This document shows positions 35,545 through 45,509 of a stretch of DNA of 64,000 nt, piece after piece. The notes beneath the pieces are model-generated. The model had not been told where the DNA came from. It saw only the letters and a list, made by a program, of their open reading frames with translations, and made no database searches. The position numbers and the translations under genes were made by a program. The stretch is from Williamsia sterculiae. Lineage in GTDB: Bacteria; Actinomycetota; Actinomycetes; Mycobacteriales; Mycobacteriaceae. The first letter of the stretch is position 1; every line of letters starts with the position of its first letter. The stretch covers positions 543,057-607,056 of the forward strand of contig NZ_FTNT01000002.1 in assembly GCF_900156495.1 (NCBI RefSeq). Direction: 5' to 3'.

Positions 35545-36962
35545 GCGCGCATCCCGCCGGACCGCGGCACGCCGAGCTGTTGGCTGCCCCGCATCTGGCC
35601 GAACGACCCAACGCTCCTGCGGAACTCGCCGCACTGCCGGCCCATGTCTGGCCGCGCAACGCGACCCGCGGCGACGACGGACAGGTGCGGCTGGCGGGTG
35701 TCGGTGTGGACGAGCTGGTCTCGACCTACGGCACCCCGCTGTTCGTCGTCGACGAGGCCGACTTCCGCTCCCGGTGCGCCGACATGGTCGCCGCATTCGG
35801 ACCCAACGGGCGGGTGCACTACGCCTCCAAGGCGTTTCTGTGCACGGCGGTGGTGCGATGGATCGATTCCGAAGGACTGCACCTCGACGTCTGCTCGGGC
35901 GGTGAGCTCGCCGTCGCCCTGCACGCGGGGTTCCCGGCCGAGCGGATCGCCATGCACGGCAACAACAAATCGGTCGAAGAACTGATCGCCGGGGTCGACG
36001 CCGGGGTCGGCCACGTGGTTCTCGATTCGATGATCGAGATCGGCCGACTCGACGCGGTCGCCGGCGAACGCGGTGTGGTGCAGGACGTGTTGATCCGCGT
36101 CACGGTGGGCGTCGAGGCACACACTCACGAATTCATCTCCACCGCGCACGAGGACCAGAAGTTCGGGTTCTCGTTGGCCGGTGGTCGGGCGATGGAGGCA
36201 GTACGTCGGGTGTTTGCCGCCGACAACCTGCGCCTGGTCGGACTACACAGCCACATCGGTTCGCAGATCTTCGATCTCGACGGTTTCGAACTCGCCGCAC
36301 ACCGGGTGCTCGGTCTGCTGCGCGACGTCGTGGCCGAATTCGGCGTCGACAAGACCGCACAGCTGTCGGTACTGGATCTCGGTGGGGGACTCGGCATCTC
36401 GTACATACCGTCCGACGACCCGCCGCCCATCGACGAGGTCGCGACCAAGCTCGCCGACATCGTGGCCACCGAGTCGCGGTTGCTGGGACTGCCCGTGCCC
36501 ACACTCGCCGTGGAACCCGGCCGGGCGATAGCCGGACCCGGCACCGTCACCCTGTACCGGGTGGGGACGGTCAAGGACGTGCCGCTGGGTTCCGGGGCAT
36601 CGCGTCGCTACGTATCGGTGGACGGCGGGATGAGCGACAACATCCGTACCTCGCTGTATCAGGCGGAATACGACGTGCGGCTGGCGTCGCGGGTGTCCGA
36701 TGCCCGTGCGGTGGTCAGTCGCGTGGTCGGGAAGCACTGCGAGAGTGGTGACATCGTGATCCGCGACTGTTGGCTCCCCGACGATGTGGCCCCCGGTGAC
36801 CTGTTGGCCGTCGCCGCCACCGGTGCCTACTGCTACTCGATGTCGAGCCGGTACAACCTGGTCACTCGGCCCGCGGTGGTGGCGGTCGACGACGGCCACG
36901 CGCGTCTGCTGTTGCGGCGCGAGACGGTGCACGATCTGCTGAGCCTGGAGGTGAACGAGTGA
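35541..36962 (+). CDS. lysA: Diaminopimelate decarboxylase
   Basis: 473-residue PLP enzyme that converts meso-diaminopimelate to lysine, the last step of lysine synthesis. The PLP-binding Lys97 is in [10 protein letters not shown], the GLHSHIGSQ and [10 protein letters not shown] segments bind the phosphate, [11 protein letters not shown] follows, and the second active-site CESGD motif lies near residue 397. It starts at a GTG overlapping the argS stop and ends in a GTGA overlap with hom, so argS-lysA-hom are translationally coupled. The start was chosen at the overlap. Confidence 0.96.
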   Translation: MSAHPAGPRHAELLAAPHLAERPNAPAELAALPAHVWPRNATRGDDGQVRLAGVGVDELVSTYGTPLFVVDEADFRSRCADMVAAFGPNGRVHYASKAFLCTAVVRWIDSEGLHLDVCSGGELAVALHAGFPAERIAMHGNNKSVEELIAGVDAGVGHVVLDSMIEIGRLDAVAGERGVVQDVLIRVTVGVEAHTHEFISTAHEDQKFGFSLAGGRAMEAVRRVFAADNLRLVGLHSHIGSQIFDLDGFELAAHRVLGLLRDVVAEFGVDKTAQLSVLDLGGGLGISYIPSDDPPPIDEVATKLADIVATESRLLGLPVPTLAVEPGRAIAGPGTVTLYRVGTVKDVPLGSGASRRYVSVDGGMSDNIRTSLYQAEYDVRLASRVSDARAVVSRVVGKHCESGDIVIRDCWLPDDVAPGDLLAVAATGAYCYSMSSRYNLVTRPAVVAVDDGHARLLLRRETVHDLLSLEVNE

Positions 36963-38269
36963 CGGAGTCGTCACGACGTCCGATCGGTGTCGCGGTCCTC
37001 GGGATGGGGAACGTGGGAACCGAGGTCGTGCGCATACTGCACGAGAACGCCGAGGATCTGACCGCACGGGTCGGCGCCGCGATCGAGTTGCGTGGTGTCG
37101 CGGTGCGCGACATCACCCGCTGGCGGGGTGTGGACGCCTCCCTCGTCACCGACGACCCGGCGTCCCTGGTCGTGCGCGACGATGTGGACATCGTGGTGGA
37201 GCTGATCGGTGGAATCGACCTGCCGCGCAGCCTGATCAGGACCGCGCTGGAGCACGGCAAGTCCGTGGTGACCGCCAACAAGGCGTTGCTGGCCGATTAC
37301 ACCGGTGAATTGGCGTCGGCGGCCGCCGACGCCAAGGTGGATCTCTATTTCGAGGCGGCGGTGGCCGGTGCGATACCGGTGATCCGGCCGCTGATGCAGT
37401 CGCTGGCCGGTGACACCGTGACCCGGGTCGCGGGCATCGTCAACGGCACCACCAATTTCATCCTCTCCGCGATGGACGCCGACGGCGACGACTACGACAC
37501 CGTGCTGGCCGAGGCAGGCCGTCTCGGTTACGCGGAGGCCGATCCCACCGCAGACGTGGAGGGGTATGACGCTGCGGCCAAGGCGGCGATCCTGGCCTCG
37601 ATCGCGTTCCACAGTCGTGTCACCGCCGCCGACGTGCATCGACAAGGTATCTCGTCGATCACGGTCGACGACCTGGAGTCGGCGAAGAAGTTGGACTGCA
37701 CCGTGAAACTGCTGTCGATTTGCGAGCGATTCGTCGATCCCGATGGGCGGGAACGGATCTCCGCAAGAGTCTATCCCGCCCTGGTCCCGCTCTCCCATCC
37801 CCTCGCCGGCGTCGGCGGTGCCTTCAACGCGGTGGTGGTCGAGGCGGAGAACGCCGGCCGGCTGATGTTCTACGGCCAGGGTGCGGGCGGCGCACCGACC
37901 GCATCTGCGGTGCTCGGCGACCTGGTGATGGCTGCGCGCAACAAGGTGCACGGTGGTCGCGGCCCGTTGGAGTCGACATACGCCTCGCTGCCGGTCGCGC
38001 CGATCGACGATGCCCTGACCCGCTATTACGTCTCGATGCGGGTAGCCGACAGGCCCGGAGTCCTCTCCGCCGTGGCCGGTGAGTTCTCGTCCCGCGATGT
38101 CAGCATCTCCACGGTGCGGCAGGAAGGGGCCGGCGACGATGCGCGGCTGGTGGTGGTGACCCACCGAGCCCGCGACGTCGCCCTGTCCGACACCATCGAG
38201 GCGCTGCAGGACCTGGACTCGGTGCTGAGCGTGTCCAGTGTGTTGCGGCTCGAGGGGACCGATGAGTAG
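36959..38269 (+). CDS. hom: Homoserine dehydrogenase
   Basis: 436 residues. It reduces aspartate semialdehyde to homoserine, the branch point to threonine and methionine. The NAD(P) motif GMGNVG is at residues ~16-21, the catalytic region includes [12 protein letters not shown] and [20 protein letters not shown], and a C-terminal ACT domain ([21 protein letters not shown]) provides feedback control by threonine. It starts at a GTG overlapping lysA. A 93-bp gap follows before thrC; I see no threonine-rich leader peptide or attenuator there. Confidence 0.96.
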   Translation: MTESSRRPIGVAVLGMGNVGTEVVRILHENAEDLTARVGAAIELRGVAVRDITRWRGVDASLVTDDPASLVVRDDVDIVVELIGGIDLPRSLIRTALEHGKSVVTANKALLADYTGELASAAADAKVDLYFEAAVAGAIPVIRPLMQSLAGDTVTRVAGIVNGTTNFILSAMDADGDDYDTVLAEAGRLGYAEADPTADVEGYDAAAKAAILASIAFHSRVTAADVHRQGISSITVDDLESAKKLDCTVKLLSICERFVDPDGRERISARVYPALVPLSHPLAGVGGAFNAVVVEAENAGRLMFYGQGAGGAPTASAVLGDLVMAARNKVHGGRGPLESTYASLPVAPIDDALTRYYVSMRVADRPGVLSAVAGEFSSRDVSISTVRQEGAGDDARLVVVTHRARDVALSDTIEALQDLDSVLSVSSVLRLEGTDE

Positions 38270-38362
38270 GAGCACGACGTTCGGCATCCGCGCCGATGAG
38301 CGGCGGGCGGAGAACAGGGCCGGATCGAACTGGACCGACACGAACAAGCGGGAGGCAACCCG

Positions 38363-39454
38363 ATGAACAGCACCGTCGACGCGACAGGAGCGGTCCACCG
38401 CGCCTGGCCGGGTCTGATCGAGGCCTACCGTGATCGCCTACCGGTCGGCGTGGACTGGAAGGTGGTCACGCTGCTCGAGGGAGGCACCCCGTTGATCGCC
38501 GCCCACCACCTGTCCGAGATCACCGACTGCGAGGTCTATCTCAAGGTGGAGGGGCTCAACCCGACGGGGTCGTTCAAGGACCGCGGCATGACCATGGCCG
38601 TCAGCGAGGCGGTGAACCACGGTAAGACCGCTGTGCTGTGCGCCTCCACCGGCAACACGTCGGCGTCGGCGGCCGCCTACGCGACCCGCGCGGGCATCAC
38701 CTGCGCCGTATTGATCCCCGAGGGCAAGATCGCGATGGGCAAACTGGCCCAGGCGGTGATGCACGGGGCGAAGATCATCCAGGTCCAGGGAAATTTCGAC
38801 GACTGTCTGGAGTTGGCCCGCAAGGCCACCGCGGAATTCGGCGAGATCGAACTGGTGAACTCGGTGAACCCGGCTCGTATCGAGGGCCAGAAGACCGCGG
38901 CGTTCGAGATCATGGATGTCCTCGGGCGCGCCCCGGACATCCACGCCCTGCCGGTCGGTAACGCCGGCAACATCACCGCCTACTGGAAGGGCTACCGGGA
39001 GTACCGGGACGACGGGATCGTCGACTCCACCCCACGGATGCTCGGCGTGCAGGCGGCAGGGGCGGCGCCTCTGGTGACCGGTGAGCCGGTGAAGGAACCC
39101 GAGACCGTGGCCACCGCCATCCGCATCGGATCCCCGGCCAGCTGGAACCAGGCGGTCGCCGCGCGCGACGAGTCCCACGGACAGTTCCGGGCCGCCACCG
39201 ACGAGAAACTCCTCGAGGCCTATCGGTTGATTGCGGGCAGGGAAGGCGTCTTCGTCGAACCGGCCTCCGCCGCAGGTGTTGCGGGGCTGTTGGCGGCGCG
39301 CGCGGACGGCTGGGTGGAGCCCGGATCGACCGTGGTGTGCACGGTGACCGGCAACGGACTCAAGGACCCGGACACCGCATTGGCGGGTGTTCCCGTGGTC
39401 CAGGCCATCCCGGTGGATCCGATAGCTGTGGCAGATGCTCTCGGACTTCGCTAG
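38363..39454 (+). CDS. thrC: Threonine synthase
   Basis: 363-residue PLP enzyme converting O-phosphohomoserine to threonine. The PLP Lys72 is in GSFKDRGM, the phosphate-binding loop is PVGNAGNI, and [15 protein letters not shown] residues ([17 protein letters not shown]) hold the substrate. The ATG at 38363 has a GGGAGG Shine-Dalgarno about eight bases upstream. It is followed within 8 bp by thrB, the usual thrC-thrB order in this order of bacteria. Confidence 0.96.
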   Translation: MNSTVDATGAVHRAWPGLIEAYRDRLPVGVDWKVVTLLEGGTPLIAAHHLSEITDCEVYLKVEGLNPTGSFKDRGMTMAVSEAVNHGKTAVLCASTGNTSASAAAYATRAGITCAVLIPEGKIAMGKLAQAVMHGAKIIQVQGNFDDCLELARKATAEFGEIELVNSVNPARIEGQKTAAFEIMDVLGRAPDIHALPVGNAGNITAYWKGYREYRDDGIVDSTPRMLGVQAAGAAPLVTGEPVKEPETVATAIRIGSPASWNQAVAARDESHGQFRAATDEKLLEAYRLIAGREGVFVEPASAAGVAGLLAARADGWVEPGSTVVCTVTGNGLKDPDTALAGVPVVQAIPVDPIAVADALGLR

Positions 39455-39461
39455 CGAGACC

Positions 39462-40385
39462 ATGACCCAGACCCTGCCGATCGGAACCACGACCCGGGTG
39501 CGCGTCCCCGGGTCGAGCGCCAACCTCGGTGCCGGATTCGACTGCCTGGGTCTGGCTTTGGGCATCCACGACGACATCGAGGTGACCGTCGTCGACGAGG
39601 GAGTCCACGTGGACGTCTTCGGCGAGGCCGCCGACGCCGTGCCCCGCGACGAACGTCATCTCGTGGTCATCGCCATCCGCCGAGGTCTGGACGCCTCCGG
39701 CGTGCACGCCCCCGGCCTCGCCGTCCGGTGCGAGAGCCGCATCCCGCACTCACGGGGACTGGGGTCGTCGGCCGCCGCAGTGGTCGGTGGACTGGCGGCC
39801 GCCTCGGGATTGATCGCCAACGCAGGCTTGGCCGACCAGATGACCGACGACGAACTGATTCAACTGGCAAGCGAATTCGAGGGACACCCCGACAATGCGG
39901 CGGCCAGTGTGCTCGGCGGTGGTGTGGTCACCTGGGTGGAGACGATCGGCGATACCGCGGTGTACCGGGCGCACCGGCTCGCGGTGCACCCTGCGATCCG
40001 GGCCACCGCGTTGATCCCGATGTTCGAATCGTCGACGAACATGACGCGCGGGCTGCTGCCCGACACCGTGCCGCGGGCGGACGCCGTCTTCAACGTCAGC
40101 CGCGCCGCGCTCTGCGTTCACTCGCTGACCAGCGACCCCACGTCGCTGGTCGCCGCCACCGCGGACCGGTTGCATCAGGACTATCGAGCGCCGGTGCTGC
40201 CGCAGAGCGCGGCGGTGGTGGAGGCGATGCGCAGCTCTGGTCTCGCGGCCAGCATCTCCGGTGCCGGACCCACCGTGCTCGTCCTGGGTGTGGAGCCGTT
40301 GCCCGAGCGTGCGGTGGGCGTGGCCACCGACCAGGGGTTCGCGGTCCGCGAACTGCCCATCGCCGGCGGGGTCGAGATCGCCTGA
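39462..40385 (+). CDS. thrB: Homoserine kinase
   Basis: 307-residue GHMP kinase that phosphorylates homoserine. The ATP loop PHSRGLGSSAAAVVGG, the N-terminal VRVPGSSANLGAGFDCLGLAL motif and the C-terminal SISGAGPTVLVL motif are all present. The ATG at 39462 is preferred because it lies just after the thrC stop; an ATG nine codons upstream would overlap thrC by 20 bp. It ends the amino-acid operon; the long rho leader follows. Confidence 0.95.
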   Translation: MTQTLPIGTTTRVRVPGSSANLGAGFDCLGLALGIHDDIEVTVVDEGVHVDVFGEAADAVPRDERHLVVIAIRRGLDASGVHAPGLAVRCESRIPHSRGLGSSAAAVVGGLAAASGLIANAGLADQMTDDELIQLASEFEGHPDNAAASVLGGGVVTWVETIGDTAVYRAHRLAVHPAIRATALIPMFESSTNMTRGLLPDTVPRADAVFNVSRAALCVHSLTSDPTSLVAATADRLHQDYRAPVLPQSAAVVEAMRSSGLAASISGAGPTVLVLGVEPLPERAVGVATDQGFAVRELPIAGGVEIA

Positions 40386-40419
40386 GCGCGACACGCCGCT
40401 GTACGAGGCGGCCCGGGTG

Positions 40420-40448
40420 TTGCCGCCGGGCGATCGCGTGGTTAGCAT
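40420..40448 (+). promoter_or_regulatory. Predicted rho promoter
   Basis: TTGCCG (40420-40425) and TAGCAT (40443-40448) are 17 bp apart. Transcription from here would give a leader of about 340 nt ahead of the rho GTG. Confidence 0.55.
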
Positions 40449-40796
40449 GGGTCCGTCACACCGCGTCGATCTGTGTCGGCAGTGGCGCTCGTCGCTCACG
40501 ATCCTCGTCGGCTGTCGATGTCCAGTTCGCCCTGGAGATGCGTACGATGCGTCGTCGATCGTCGGCAGTGTGATCCATGATCCGGTCTCCGCACTCATCG
40601 GCCCACGGTTTCCTGAGGACCGACGTAGACCGCAGTCGGATCGAGGCGCGTCGGCACACCGGGCGACACCCGGTCAGCGGCTGCGACACCTGAACTTCAC
40701 TCCACCATCGAGTGTGGACTGTCCCCCTGAGACGACAGAGGGATGCTCTATGACCCATCGCGCCATCGACACGGCGCGGGGGACGAAAGGATATCC
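40449..40796 (+). promoter_or_regulatory. Long 5' leader of rho
   Basis: The gap between thrB and rho (40386-40796) has no recognised gene. Beyond the promoter it contains short reading frames: one at 40518 whose peptide has three Cys including a C-x-x-C, an Arg-rich one at 40538/40547, and an open frame from 40447 that ends in a GTGA overlap with the rho start. Their third-position composition is not clearly coding. Long leaders allowing Rho to terminate its own transcription are known in other bacteria, which is the likely meaning here. Confidence 0.45.
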
Positions 40797-42932
40797 GTGA
40801 CGGATACGGACCTCATCACCACCACAGTGATCGACACCGAGGCGACGCCGGCGGCCAAGACCGCGTCCAAACGCGCCGGCGGGTTGTCGGGGATGGTGCT
40901 CACCGAGTTGCGCGCACTGGCGGGCGACCTCGGCATCAAGGGCACCTCCGGCATGCGCAAGGGTGACCTCATCGCCGCGATCCAGGCGCGACAGAGCGGC
41001 TCGGGAAGCGACCCGAAGACCGCACCCGCCTCGCAGTCGGCGCCGACCAAGACCCCGCGAGAGAAGTCGCCAGGCGACAAGACCCCGGGCGACAAGACCC
41101 CGGGCGACAAGACCCCAGGCGAGAAGACGGCGATCGACAAGGCTGCGGCCGACGCGACCGCGCAGACACCCGCCGCGGCCACCACGTCCCCCGCCGAAGA
41201 GTCCGCCGCCGCGGCGCCCGCGGCGGCGGACAAGCACGTCGACGCGACACCGCCCGCGACGTCCTCGCCGGAGTCGGCTCGGTCGGACATCCGCGGCGAG
41301 CGCACCGGCGAGGAGAAATCCCGACCGGACGCCGCGCCGCGCGGGGAGAGCGCCGACGCCGATGCGCGCACCGATGATGGCCAGCGCACCCGGCGGCGTA
41401 ACGGCAACCGCGAGGGCAACAACAGCAACCGCGAGGGCAACAACGGCAACCGCGATGGCAATGCCAACCGCGAGGGCGGTGGTCGCACCGACAACCGGGA
41501 TCAGCAGCGGGGTGACAACCAGGGGAACCGGAACGACAACCGGAACCAGAACGACAACCGGGGTGACGGCAACCGGGGTCAGAACAACAACCGCAACTCC
41601 GGCGGCAACCGCAACAACAACGCCTCGGGCAACGGTTCGGGGAACAACGGGCCCCAGTCGGACAACAACAACCGCGACGACGAGGACGGCGTCGGCCGCG
41701 GACGTCGGGGACGTCGGTTCCGAGAGCGGCGTCGTGGACGCGACCGCGACGGTGACAACGCCGACCCACAGGTCTCCGACGACGACGTGTTGCAGCCGGT
41801 GGCGGGCATCCTCGACGTGCTGGATAACTACGCATTCGTGCGCACGTCCGGTTACCTGGCAGGCCCGAACGATGTCTACGTCTCGATGAACCTGGTCCGT
41901 AAGAACGGTCTGCGGCGCGGTGACGCATTGACGGGTGCGGTGAAGCTCCCGCGCGACGGTGAGCAGTCCAACCAGCGCCAGAAGTTCAATCCGCTGGTGC
42001 GACTGGACACTGTGAACGGCACCGACGTCGACAGCGCGCGTCGGCGACCGGAGTTCACCAAGCTGACCCCGCTGTACCCCAACGAGCGGCTGCGACTGGA
42101 GACTCGGCCGGAGCAACTCGACACCCGGGTCATCGACCTGGTCATGCCGATCGGCAAGGGTCAGCGAGCGCTCATCGTGTCGCCGCCCAAGGCCGGTAAG
42201 ACCACGGTGCTGCAGGACATCGCCAACGCGATCGCCACCAACAACCCCGAATGCCACCTGATGGTGGTGTTGGTGGACGAGCGACCGGAGGAGGTCACCG
42301 ATATGCAGCGGTCGGTGAAGGGTGAGGTCATCGCCTCCACCTTCGACCGCCCGCCGTCGGACCACACCTCGGTCGCCGAGCTGGCCATCGAGCGGGCCAA
42401 GCGCCTGGTCGAACAGGGGCAGGACGTGGTGGTGTTGTTGGACTCCATCACCCGACTGGGTCGTGCCTACAACAACGCCTCGCCGGCGTCGGGTCGCATC
42501 CTCTCCGGTGGTGTGGACTCCACCGCGCTGTACCCGCCCAAGCGGTTCCTCGGCGCGGCCCGCAACATCGAGAACGGCGGATCGCTGACGATCATCGCCT
42601 CGGCGCTGGTCGAGACCGGGTCGACCGGTGACACGGTGATCTTCGAGGAGTTCAAGGGCACGGGTAACGCCGAGCTGAAACTGGACCGCAAGATCGCCGA
42701 GCGTCGGGTCTTCCCGGCTGTCGACGTCAACCAGTCCAGCACTCGTAAGGACGAGCTGATGATGTCGGCCGAGGAGTTCGGCATCATGCACAAGCTCCGC
42801 CGGGTGCTGTCCGGTCTGGACTCCCAGCAGGCCATCGACCTGCTCATCAGCCAACTGAAGAAGAGCAAGAACAACATCGAGTTCCTGCGGCAGGTGCAGA
42901 GCAATGCGCCGGGAGCCATGGTCGACGACTGA
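40797..42932 (+). CDS. rho: Transcription termination factor Rho with long disordered N-terminal region
   Basis: 711-residue hexameric RNA helicase that ends transcription, much longer than the ~420 residues of E. coli Rho. After an N-terminal SAP-like helical domain (SGMVLTELRALAGDLGI...) comes about 280 residues of low complexity: repeated DKTPG pentapeptides (15-bp tandem DNA repeats near 41075-41125), then an Asn/Arg/Gly/Asp-rich part (NREGN, NRND, QNNNR repeats) and a basic RGRRGRR cluster. The conserved core follows: the RNA-binding cold-shock domain, Walker A KAGKTT near residues 465-470, Q-loop and R-loop. The GTG at 40797 follows a GAAAGGA Shine-Dalgarno. Extended N-terminal insertions are known in actinobacterial Rho. 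Confidence 0.97.
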   Translation: MTDTDLITTTVIDTEATPAAKTASKRAGGLSGMVLTELRALAGDLGIKGTSGMRKGDLIAAIQARQSGSGSDPKTAPASQSAPTKTPREKSPGDKTPGDKTPGDKTPGEKTAIDKAAADATAQTPAAATTSPAEESAAAAPAAADKHVDATPPATSSPESARSDIRGERTGEEKSRPDAAPRGESADADARTDDGQRTRRRNGNREGNNSNREGNNGNRDGNANREGGGRTDNRDQQRGDNQGNRNDNRNQNDNRGDGNRGQNNNRNSGGNRNNNASGNGSGNNGPQSDNNNRDDEDGVGRGRRGRRFRERRRGRDRDGDNADPQVSDDDVLQPVAGILDVLDNYAFVRTSGYLAGPNDVYVSMNLVRKNGLRRGDALTGAVKLPRDGEQSNQRQKFNPLVRLDTVNGTDVDSARRRPEFTKLTPLYPNERLRLETRPEQLDTRVIDLVMPIGKGQRALIVSPPKAGKTTVLQDIANAIATNNPECHLMVVLVDERPEEVTDMQRSVKGEVIASTFDRPPSDHTSVAELAIERAKRLVEQGQDVVVLLDSITRLGRAYNNASPASGRILSGGVDSTALYPPKRFLGAARNIENGGSLTIIASALVETGSTGDTVIFEEFKGTGNAELKLDRKIAERRVFPAVDVNQSSTRKDELMMSAEEFGIMHKLRRVLSGLDSQQAIDLLISQLKKSKNNIEFLRQVQSNAPGAMVDD

Positions 42933-43152
42933 CGACCCCGGCATCGGTGGCCCGCCGGAATAGTGCGGCCCGATCCGGCGTTGAGCACGTCGCAGTCGGT
43001 CGGCGATCGACAAGCCGATTTAGCCCAGAGCGCGAGTTCTGGCACAATCGCCAGGTCACGCGCCGGTGGGCGTGCGATGAGAGCAATCGAGTCCGGTTCC
43101 GGTTCACACCTGCGGTGCAGGTGACCCGGCGACCACGAAAGGGACACCAGAG

Positions 43153-43386
43153 ATGAAGCAGGGAATCCATCCCGAGTACGTCGACACCACCGTCGTGTGT
43201 GGTTGCGGCAACACGTTCAGCACGCGGAGCACGGCCGCGAACGGCCAGATCAACGTCGAGGTCTGCTCGCAGTGCCACCCGTTCTACACCGGCAAGCAGA
43301 AGATCCTGGACACGGGCGGTCGCGTCGCCCGCTTCGAGAAGCGGTACGGCAAGCGCAACGCAGGGGCCAAGGACGCCGCCAAGTAG
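43153..43386 (+). CDS. rpmE: 50S ribosomal protein L31 (zinc-binding form)
   Basis: 77 residues. The zinc ligands Cys16, Cys18, Cys38 and Cys41 are all present (C-G-C and C-S-Q-C), so this is the C+ type replaced under zinc starvation in many actinobacteria. The ATG at 43153 has GAAAGGGA upstream. About 220 bp separate it from rho; in that gap I see only a weak -10-like CACAAT at 43043-43048 and no gene. Confidence 0.97.
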   Translation: MKQGIHPEYVDTTVVCGCGNTFSTRSTAANGQINVEVCSQCHPFYTGKQKILDTGGRVARFEKRYGKRNAGAKDAAK

Positions 43387-43396
43387 CTGCCCCGAC

Positions 43397-43437
43397 CGAC
43401 GCCCGGACCCGTGTATCACGCACGGGGTCGGGCGTCG
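43397..43437 (+). terminator. Strong hairpin terminator after rpmE
   Basis: Stem arms 43397-43413 and 43421-43437 pair almost completely (15 of 17 positions, two internal mismatches) around a 7-nt loop TATCACG, starting 11 bp after the rpmE stop. The sequence after it (TTCGTCTGT) is only mildly T-rich. It is the strongest terminator-like structure in the window. Confidence 0.75.
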
Positions 43438-43531
43438 TTCGTCTGTACGGGGGTGACCGCCGTACGCAGCACCCCGGTCACACGTCCCATCGTCGACCGC
43501 CCACGGTCGGCGGTCCGCGATCGGAGCAGTG

Positions 43532-44611
43532 ATGACCAACCCGACCCAACCGTCGGCGATCGACGACATCCTCGCCGAACACGCCGGTCTGGAACAGCAG
43601 CTGTCCGACCCGGCGCTGCACGACGACCCCGCGTCGGCGCGACGGGCGGGTAAACGGTTCGCCGAACTCGCCCCGATCATGTCCACGTACACCCGGTTGC
43701 GCGCCGCGACCGAGGATCTGCAGGCGGCCCGCGAGCTGGCCGCCGACGATCCTGCTTTCGCCACGGAGATCCCCGACCTCGAGCAGCTGGTGGCGTCGCT
43801 GGACTCGACCCTCACCGACCAACTCGCCCCCCGCGACCCCCACGACGGTGACGACGTGGTGCTGGAGATCAAGTCGGGGGAGGGCGGCGAGGAATCCGCG
43901 CTGTTCGCCTCCGACCTGGCCCGCATGTATGTGCGGTACTGCGAGCGCCACGGGTGGAGAGCCCAGATCCTGGGACTCACCGAATCCGACCTGGGTGGAT
44001 ACAAGGACGCCACCATCTCCGTGCGGTCCGCGGCCGACACCCCCGACGGGGTGTGGGCGCGGATGAAGTTCGAGGGCGGGGTGCACCGGGTGCAGCGGGT
44101 GCCGGTCACCGAGTCACAGGGCCGCATCCACACGTCGGCGGCCGGGGTGCTGGTCTACCCGGAACCGGACGCCGTCGAGGCGGTGCAGATCGACGAATCC
44201 GACCTGCGGGTGGACGTCTACCGCAGTTCCGGCAAGGGCGGTCAGGGGGTGAACACCACCGATTCCGCGGTGCGACTCACCCATCTGCCGACCGGCATCG
44301 TGGTGACCTGCCAGAACGAACGATCGCAGTTGCAGAACAAGGCGCGCGCCATGCAGGTGCTGTCGGCGCGTCTGCAGTCCCTCGCCGAGGAGCAGGCCCA
44401 GGCCGACGCCGCCGAGGGCCGGGCCGCGCAGGTGCGCACCGTCGACCGTTCGGAACGCATCCGGACCTACAACTTCCCGGAGAACCGGATCACCGACCAC
44501 CGCATCGGGTACAAGGCGCACAACCTCGACGCGGTGCTCGACGGTGAGCTCGACGGATTACTCGACGCGTTGGTCGCCGCCGATCGTCAGGCCCGCCTCA
44601 CGGCGGAATGA
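43532..44611 (+). CDS. prfA: Peptide chain release factor 1
   Basis: 359 residues. It recognises UAA and UAG stop codons and triggers peptide release. The catalytic GGQ is at residues 236-238 in [24 protein letters not shown]; the stop-codon-reading domain and coiled N-terminus are complete. The ATG at 43532 has GGAG five bases upstream; a GTG directly before it is possible. It is followed four bases later by prmC, the methyltransferase that modifies its GGQ glutamine. Confidence 0.97.
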   Translation: MTNPTQPSAIDDILAEHAGLEQQLSDPALHDDPASARRAGKRFAELAPIMSTYTRLRAATEDLQAARELAADDPAFATEIPDLEQLVASLDSTLTDQLAPRDPHDGDDVVLEIKSGEGGEESALFASDLARMYVRYCERHGWRAQILGLTESDLGGYKDATISVRSAADTPDGVWARMKFEGGVHRVQRVPVTESQGRIHTSAAGVLVYPEPDAVEAVQIDESDLRVDVYRSSGKGGQGVNTTDSAVRLTHLPTGIVVTCQNERSQLQNKARAMQVLSARLQSLAEEQAQADAAEGRAAQVRTVDRSERIRTYNFPENRITDHRIGYKAHNLDAVLDGELDGLLDALVAADRQARLTAE

Positions 44612-44615
44612 GCAC

Positions 44616-45509
44616 GTGCCCATCCGCATCGATGAGGCGCTGCGCGCGGCCACCCGGATCCTGGCCGCGGCGGGGGCCCAGAGCCCGCGAGTGGATGCCG
44701 AACTGCTGCTCGCCCACGTCACCGGCGTCGAGCGGGGGCGGCTGATAGCTCTCGACGGCCTCGACGAGGTCGCCACGGCCGCCTTCGACGAGCTGGTCGC
44801 TGCCCGGGCCACCCGCGTTCCGCTGCAACACCTCACGGGCCATGCGCATTTCGGCGGCCTCGAGCTGCAGGTCGGCCCGGGTGTGTTCATCCCGCGTCCG
44901 GAGACCGAGGGTCTGCTGGCGTGGGCGCTGAGCACGCTGCCGGATCGACCGGACGCGCGACCCGCGGTCGTCGACCTGTGCAGCGGTAGCGGGGCGTTGG
45001 CGCTGTCCATCGCCAGGGAACGCCCCACCGCGGCGGTGATCGCGGTGGAGCTGTCCGAACACGCGCTGATCTGGTTGCGCCGCAACTCCACAGCGCAACG
45101 AGTGGCGGGTGGGCGGAGCATCACGGTGGTCGGGGACGACGCCACGGATCCCGCCCTGCCGCAGCGGCTCGATCTGGCCGGTGCTACCGACCTGGTGGTG
45201 GCCAACCCGCCCTATGTGCCGCTGACCGACGACCTGCCGCCGGAGGTGCTCGACCACGACCCCGCGTCCGCACTGTTCGGCGGCCTGGACGGGATGGCGG
45301 TCATCGTCCCGATGATCACGGTGATCGCCCGCCTCCTCACCGACGGGGGACGCTGTGCCGTCGAACACGACGACACGACCGGTGCCGCGGTGATCGATGC
45401 CTTCCGACGACATGGGGGCTTCGTCGACATCGAGCAGCACCTCGATCTGGTCGGCCACGACCGCTTCGTCACCGCACGCCGAACCGGGTCCGGTGCTCTG
45501 GCAGGATGA
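44616..45509 (+). CDS. prmC: Release factor glutamine methyltransferase PrmC (HemK)
   Basis: 297-residue SAM-dependent enzyme that N5-methylates the Gln of the GGQ motif in release factors. The N-terminal helical RF-binding domain (VDAELLLAHVTG...) is followed by PRPETEGLLAW, VVDLCSGSGALALSIA (SAM motif I), and the catalytic NPPY at residues 197-200. The GTG start follows the prfA stop by four bases. The stop overlaps the next gene as ATGA, so prfA-prmC-sua5 is one operon. Confidence 0.95.
   Translation: MPIRIDEALRAATRILAAAGAQSPRVDAELLLAHVTGVERGRLIALDGLDEVATAAFDELVAARATRVPLQHLTGHAHFGGLELQVGPGVFIPRPETEGLLAWALSTLPDRPDARPAVVDLCSGSGALALSIARERPTAAVIAVELSEHALIWLRRNSTAQRVAGGRSITVVGDDATDPALPQRLDLAGATDLVVANPPYVPLTDDLPPEVLDHDPASALFGGLDGMAVIVPMITVIARLLTDGGRCAVEHDDTTGAAVIDAFRRHGGFVDIEQHLDLVGHDRFVTARRTGSGALAG

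Noticed and set aside
38270..38362. Threonine attenuator or leader peptide between hom and thrC
   Set aside because: No start codon followed by a Thr/Ile codon cluster and no terminator-antiterminator pair is visible.
40674..43013. A 779-codon minus-strand frame opposite rho
   Set aside because: Antisense of rho; its Val/Arg-rich repeats mirror the rho repeat region.
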